From Gordonia amarae NBRC 15530 (lineage in GTDB: Bacteria; Actinomycetota; Actinomycetes; Mycobacteriales; Mycobacteriaceae): a DNA stretch of 64,000 nt. Both the position numbers and the translations under genes were made by a program. How positions within the stretch are numbered: position 1 is the stretch's first letter; each line of letters opens with the position of its first letter. Under the pieces are notes generated by a model that made no database searches, had not been told where the DNA came from, and was given only the letters and a program-made list of their open reading frames with translations. The stretch lies in NCBI RefSeq assembly GCF_000241345.1, contig NZ_BAED01000020.1:124001-188000 (forward strand), given 5' to 3'. Shown in pieces: positions 60,301-64,000 of this stretch.

Positions 60301-61308
60301 TCACTTCTCCAGTTCAGGCGACCTCACCCCGTGGGTGTCGGCGCGCTTGGAGCTGATGAGGCTCGCGATCGTCGTGATCACGAGGGTGCCGACGATGATG
60401 CTCAGCGACAGCGGGGTGCTCACCTCCGGCACCGACACGTGTTCGCCGCCGTTGATGAACGGCAGGGTGTTCTCGTGCAGGGCGTGCAGTACCAGCTTCA
60501 CGCCGATGAAGACGAGGATGAACGACAGCCCGTACGACAGGTAGACGAGGCGGTCGAGGAGGCCGCCGAGTAGGAAGTACAGCTGCCGCAGACCCATCAG
60601 CGCGAACGCGTTGGCGGTGAACACCAGGTAGGCCTCCTGGGTGAGGCCGTAGATCGCGGGGATGGAGTCGAGGGCGAAGAGCACGTCGGTGAAGCCGATG
60701 ACGATCAGCACCATCAGCATCGGGGTGGCCAGGCGTTTGCCACCGACACGGGTGAACAGCTTGTCGCCGTCGTACTCGTCGTGGGTGCGCAGGTGCTTTT
60801 TCACGAACCGTTCGAGGCGTGATTCGCGGTCTTCCTCATGCTCGACGGGGTCGTCGGATTCGCGGAGCAGTTTGATGGCGGTGACGATCAGGAATGCGCC
60901 GAACAGGTAGAACACCCAGCTGTAGGCGTTGATCGCGGCGGCGCCGACGGCGATGAACAGACCACGCAGGACCAGCGCCATTACGATGCCCAGCAGCAGC
61001 ACTTTCTGCTGATACTCCTTGGGAACGGCGAACTTCGACATGATGATGACGAACACGAACAGGTTGTCCACCGAGAGTGCTTTCTCGGTGACGAAGCCGG
61101 CGTAATACTCACCGCCGTAGGTGCCGCCGTATTTCCACCACACGAACCCGCCGAACAGCAGGGCGATGGTGATGTAGACCGCCGACCAGAACCCGGATTC
61201 CTTCAGGGTCGGCGCGTGCGGCACCCGGACATGGGCGAAGAAGTCGAAAATGAACAGTCCGAGAATCACGGCGATCGTGATTCCCCAGACGAGCGGGGAC
61301 ACTCCCAT
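60301..61308 (-). CDS. TerC-family membrane protein
   Basis: A 335-residue protein with about nine spans and the TerC patterns: LSVDNLFVFVIIMSKFAVPK, RGLFIAVGAAAINAYSWVFY, GFTDVLFALDSIPAIYGLTQ, each with acidic residues inside a span. The family includes Mn2+ exporters (Alx, MeeF/Y) and tellurite-resistance proteins. Start ATG with GGAGGAG upstream. Confidence 0.92.
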   Translation of the reverse strand: MGVSPLVWGITIAVILGLFIFDFFAHVRVPHAPTLKESGFWSAVYITIALLFGGFVWWKYGGTYGGEYYAGFVTEKALSVDNLFVFVIIMSKFAVPKEYQQKVLLLGIVMALVLRGLFIAVGAAAINAYSWVFYLFGAFLIVTAIKLLRESDDPVEHEEDRESRLERFVKKHLRTHDEYDGDKLFTRVGGKRLATPMLMVLIVIGFTDVLFALDSIPAIYGLTQEAYLVFTANAFALMGLRQLYFLLGGLLDRLVYLSYGLSFILVFIGVKLVLHALHENTLPFINGGEHVSVPEVSTPLSLSIIVGTLVITTIASLISSKRADTHGVRSPELEK

Positions 61309-61687
61309 GGGCTGATCTCCTCCAGCAGGCGGTCACGGCATAGTGAGCCGTGCGAGTGGCAAGCCAGAGGTCTCTCCCGCCGCTCACCGGTGACGGTGGG
61401 CGACCGACGCTTCCGGGACAACCTCTCCTGGCGACGATCGGCGTCGCCGGAGCAGGAAACCGTACTGACGAAAACGTCGCGACCGGGATACTCCCCTCAT
61501 GGATCTGGTTCAGCATACCGGATCTCGATCAAAATACGCATAACAGACATTTGCGAGTCCGGGGTAGGAGCTTTGGTCGCCTCGCCCGCAGGTCGTGCGC
61601 CCGGAACCGGGTCGATACCCGCCGCCCATGGTGGCCTGCCCCGCTAGCATCCACTGGAACGTGTTTCAGTTTGGTGGAGGGTGTGCG
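61309..61687. other. 379-base divergent intergenic region
   Basis: This separates the TerC gene (leftward) and the secreted-protein gene (rightward). The TerC leader is G/C-rich with short hairpins (CACGGC/GCCGTG near 61338-61358; TCACCGGTGA at 61385-61394), so a long structured 5' leader is possible. I do not see the conserved bases of the yybP-ykoY manganese riboswitch. Nearer the right side TAGCAT (61645-61650) may be a -10 element. Confidence 0.4.
61645..61650 (+). promoter_or_regulatory. -10 element upstream of the secreted protein
   Basis: TAGCAT within CCGCTAGCATCC, 37 bases before the ATG at 61688 and identical in context to the hexamer at 41522. Followed by AACGTGTTTCAG and a GGAGG ribosome site. 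Confidence 0.4.
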
Positions 61688-63295
61688 ATGAAGCGGAGCA
61701 TGACCAGGTCGCTGGCCGGGCTGGCGTCGGCCATGGCCGTCGCGATCGCCGGTGCGGGTGTTCCGGCACACGCCGCACCCGGATCGTCGGCGCCCACGTC
61801 CCAGCCGCTCTCGTGCGTCCCGCTGCTCAGTACCTTTCAGGTGGTGCTGCCGCTGCCGGGGCTGTTCCTGCCGCTGCCCAGCATCAAGGGACTCTCGGAG
61901 TTCAGGGACCTGCCGGCCGCGAGACACGTGCAGGGCCTGCCCACCCGCGTCGACTACCGTGACTCGAACCAGGGTTTCAACAGCTACGCCGAGTTCGCGC
62001 TGCGGTCCGGCTCCATCTACACCCGCCCCCGTGACTCGGGCGACAGCTGGCGCAAGGTGACCACCCCCGGCTGCCTCGACCGTCGCGTCGTCGCGATCTC
62101 GGTCGACAGCAACATGCTCGTCGCGCTCGACCGCAACGGCTGGATCTACTCGATGGACAACGTGCTGTCGGGTCCGCTGCTGTGGAACTGGACACGGCTG
62201 TTCGGTTCGCCCATCTGGTTCTGGCCCGGGGTGCAGGTCCCCGGCCAGGGGCGGGCCCGGCACAAGTGGGCGATCAGCCACCGCATGTCCACGAGCTTCG
62301 TCGACGCCCGCGGCTTCACCCATCCGACGACGGCCGGCCTGGTGCAGTTGATCAGCCTCACCGGCGGCGGCACCCGCATCGTGTACCAGGATCCGTGGTT
62401 GCCCGCCGACCACAGCTACGAGATCGGCGGCCCGCTCGGCGGACGCTTCGTCTCGGAGTCGGTGTCATCGTCGGGATCGGTCACGTTCGTGATGAACAAG
62501 TACGGCGACATGTACACGCGCAAATACGATCTCGACCTCGCCGGTTCCAACGAGATCCCGGGCCGGTACACGTGGCAGCTCCAGCGCCGCGACAAGCCTT
62601 CGGCCCCGGACCAATTGCAGGAACGTTTCAACCCGGCGTTCGCCGCGATCTCGCTGCCCGCCCAGGAGTGGCAGCACGTCCCCAAGATTCCCGGCGAGGT
62701 GACCTCGCGCATCTCGATCAGTGTCTCCGGCCCCCGGATGGAGGACCGCGAACTCCGCGTCGAGGGACGCAAGAACGGACGAACCGGCTTCTGGCACAAG
62801 GGATTGTCGGAGACGTCCTGGAGGTTCACCGACACCGGCGGAGCGCTTGCCGACCCGATCCTGACCGACGCGAATCCCGCTGTCGACCAATCGAGGTCGA
62901 CGCTGGTGGCACCCACCGGCATCACCTTTGCCGGTCGCCTGCCCGGTGGCTGGCGGGCCCGCACCGACGACTTCGACTGGGCGCAGACCTCGCACACGGT
63001 CACCCTCACCGGACCGTCCGGCACGACGTACCGGGTGACGATGCACACCACCGACGGCCTGCGTCTCATTCCCCGCGGACCGGGTCTGGACAACAACCCG
63101 CGCACTCTCGCGGGCGCCCTCGACGTCCGGTCCGCGCAACCGGATCGGTCGCCGGAACTCGCCGGGTTCGTCCGCACGACGCTGTCGGGCCGCCAGATCT
63201 TCGAGATCAGCGTCCAGCTCACCCGGTCCCGGCTGACGGTGTCCCCGGCGGGCCTGCTGACCCGGCCGCTGGGCACCTGGACGAGGTCACGGTGA
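61688..63295 (+). CDS. large secreted protein, paralogue of 7278-8924
   Basis: A 535-residue product; start ATG 61688 with GGAGG nine bases upstream. Its signal peptide is RSLAGLASAMAVAIAGAGVP ending AHA/APG, the same cleavage context as the 7278 protein. The mature part follows the same order of motifs (SWRKVTTPGCLDR, YQDPWLPADHS, MYTRKYDLDLAGSNEIPGRY, then FDWAQTSHTVTLTGPSGTTY). The paired cysteines of the 7278 protein's C-terminal part (CTPT, CWEL) are absent here. The family is unnamed as far as I know; extracytoplasmic. Confidence 0.75.
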   Translation: MKRSMTRSLAGLASAMAVAIAGAGVPAHAAPGSSAPTSQPLSCVPLLSTFQVVLPLPGLFLPLPSIKGLSEFRDLPAARHVQGLPTRVDYRDSNQGFNSYAEFALRSGSIYTRPRDSGDSWRKVTTPGCLDRRVVAISVDSNMLVALDRNGWIYSMDNVLSGPLLWNWTRLFGSPIWFWPGVQVPGQGRARHKWAISHRMSTSFVDARGFTHPTTAGLVQLISLTGGGTRIVYQDPWLPADHSYEIGGPLGGRFVSESVSSSGSVTFVMNKYGDMYTRKYDLDLAGSNEIPGRYTWQLQRRDKPSAPDQLQERFNPAFAAISLPAQEWQHVPKIPGEVTSRISISVSGPRMEDRELRVEGRKNGRTGFWHKGLSETSWRFTDTGGALADPILTDANPAVDQSRSTLVAPTGITFAGRLPGGWRARTDDFDWAQTSHTVTLTGPSGTTYRVTMHTTDGLRLIPRGPGLDNNPRTLAGALDVRSAQPDRSPELAGFVRTTLSGRQIFEISVQLTRSRLTVSPAGLLTRPLGTWTRSR

Positions 63296-63337
63296 CGCGG
63301 CGTGGAATGTGAGCGGCGACACGGTGGTTGTTCCGGT

Positions 63338-63769
63338 ATGGCTGAGAACATCTTCGACCCCCGTGACCTGATCGCCGCAACCAAGATCGGCATCCTGGCT
63401 ACCCTCAAATCCAGTGGCCTGCCACAACTGTCGCCGGTGACCGCGGTCTACGACCGCGACGCCGACATCATCTACGTCTCCATGACCGACGACCGCGCCA
63501 AAACCAAGAACCTGCGCCGCGACCCCCGCGCCGCGATCGAGTTCACCGGCCCCGACGGCTACACCTGGGCGACAGCGGAAGGCGCCGTCGAGTTGATCGG
63601 CCCCGGCACCGACCCCGACGGTCCGGAAGCCGACGCCCTCGTCGACTACTACAGGCGCGGCGCCGGCGAACACCCCGACTGGGCCGAGTACCGGCAGGTG
63701 ATGGTCGATGACCGGCGCGTGCTGATGGTGCTGCGCGTCGGCCACGTGTACGGCGCCAAGCTCCGCTGA
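63338..63769 (+). CDS. PPOX-class F420-dependent oxidoreductase-like protein
   Basis: A 143-residue split-barrel flavoprotein: IGILATLKSSGLPQLSPVTA at the start, KTKNLRRDPRAAIEFTGPDG in the middle, and VMVDDRRVLMVLRVGHVYG at the end. This is the pattern of F420-dependent PPOX-class reductases abundant in mycolata. Start ATG 63338; the physiological substrate is unknown. Confidence 0.88.
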   Translation: MAENIFDPRDLIAATKIGILATLKSSGLPQLSPVTAVYDRDADIIYVSMTDDRAKTKNLRRDPRAAIEFTGPDGYTWATAEGAVELIGPGTDPDGPEADALVDYYRRGAGEHPDWAEYRQVMVDDRRVLMVLRVGHVYGAKLR

Positions 63770-63825
63770 CCTCCGCACCCGCCGACGTCGGCGAATTAAT
63801 TCAGTTGTGCAACACCGTGGTCGGT

Positions 63826-63959
63826 GGGAGAGTTCTCCCTCGGATGTACGGCGTGAAGCGGTCCGGCCGGGTTACCGCAACCGGGTTCCGCGCGTTACTC
63901 GCCGCACAGCCGCCACTGGTAACGGCCTGACACGCCCGAGGTTCGACTCCTCTCTCCCT
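63826..63959 (+). ncRNA. possible tRNA-like RNA or tRNA 3' relic
   Basis: GAGGTTCGACTCC (63938-63950) contains a perfect tRNA B-box/T-loop (GGTTCGANTCC), and the following CTCTCCC (63952-63958) can pair with GGGAGAG at 63826-63832 as an acceptor stem. The total of 134 bases is too long for a normal tRNA and no D-arm or anticodon arm is recognisable; GTTACC/GGTAAC pair internally. A terminator-like stem follows. It is either an unusual structured RNA or the relic of a tRNA split by recombination. Confidence 0.3.
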
Positions 63960-63968
63960 GAAACGCAC

Positions 63969-63989
63969 CGCCCCCGGGACCCCGGGGCG
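63969..63989 (+). terminator. GC-rich stem-loop
   Basis: CGCCCC (63969-63974) pairs with GGGGCG (63984-63989), continued by GGG/CCC around a two-base loop with one bulge. It follows the tRNA-like sequence by nine bases, the usual distance for tRNA terminators. Confidence 0.5.
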
Positions 63990-64000
63990 CGGCGGTCCTG

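Noticed and set aside
61309..61500. Manganese (yybP-ykoY) or glycine riboswitch in the TerC leader
   Set aside because: TerC genes often carry a manganese riboswitch and the leader has GGGAGAG-like strings, but the conserved core bases of either class are not visible. A covariance search would decide.
1..64000. CRISPR arrays, rRNA genes, intact insertion sequences
   Set aside because: I saw no regularly spaced direct repeats, no rRNA sequence and no transposase gene in the window.

Overview
The window is high-GC DNA with strong G/C bias at third codon positions and actinobacterial hallmarks: a WS/DGAT acyltransferase, a fused CysNC, an F420-type PPOX flavoprotein, a mycobacterial-type FprA/ferredoxin pair, an LmeA-like lipid-binding protein, an IdeR box and fused peptide-transporter ATPases. 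This fits a mycolic-acid bacterium, most likely Gordonia or a close relative; the genus is an inference.

Left part (1-8.9 kb): a TetR-controlled operon reads leftward, coding for a molybdopterin oxidoreductase, a two-cluster ferredoxin, an FprA-type reductase and a PAP2/diacylglycerol-kinase fusion. It is divergent from a DUF7064-like gene across two inverted repeats. A large secreted protein of unknown function follows; it has a paralogue at 61.7 kb and a broken third copy at 20-21.5 kb.

Mobile/mosaic part (8.95-14.1 kb): truncated pieces of a MhuD-like gene, an acyl-CoA synthetase and an EcoRI-type adenine methyltransferase are joined end to end. They are followed by a run of small acidic leftward genes, including an ArdA antirestriction gene, separated by strong hairpins. 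The run ends at a 3' fragment of tRNA-Ser(UGA), the likely attachment site. No integrase is present, so this looks like the remnant of an integrated element.

Core and accessory functions (14-34 kb): cysNC, cysD, a sulfotransferase and a DUF1214 gene form a leftward group (PAPS supply and use) opposite a TetR gene. Next come a second gene graveyard, a PLD-like protein, an orphan IS200/IS605-like end hairpin, an iron-box-controlled YncE-like propeller, a DadA-like oxidase, an LmeA-like protein and a dppABC plus fused-ATPase peptide importer. Two tiny membrane proteins and a TetR/MFS divergent pair close this part.

Catabolic part (34-53 kb): a six-gene rightward operon encodes a phenol-hydroxylase-type diiron monooxygenase, with an unrecognised gene in first position. 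A GntR/ABC cassette, an HD hydrolase, an EthA-like Baeyer-Villiger monooxygenase and a LacI regulator follow. Then comes a complete leftward L-rhamnose operon (mutarotase, transporter, isomerase, aldolase/dehydrogenase fusion, kinase, lactate dehydrogenase) with a perfect 30-bp palindromic operator upstream.

Right part (53-64 kb): a SWIM-finger gene faces a large gene broken by a G-run frameshift. It is followed by WS/DGAT, an amine oxidase, an ArsR/SRPBCC/YciI group, a TerC transporter, the second secreted paralogue, a PPOX enzyme and a tRNA-like 3' sequence with a terminator.
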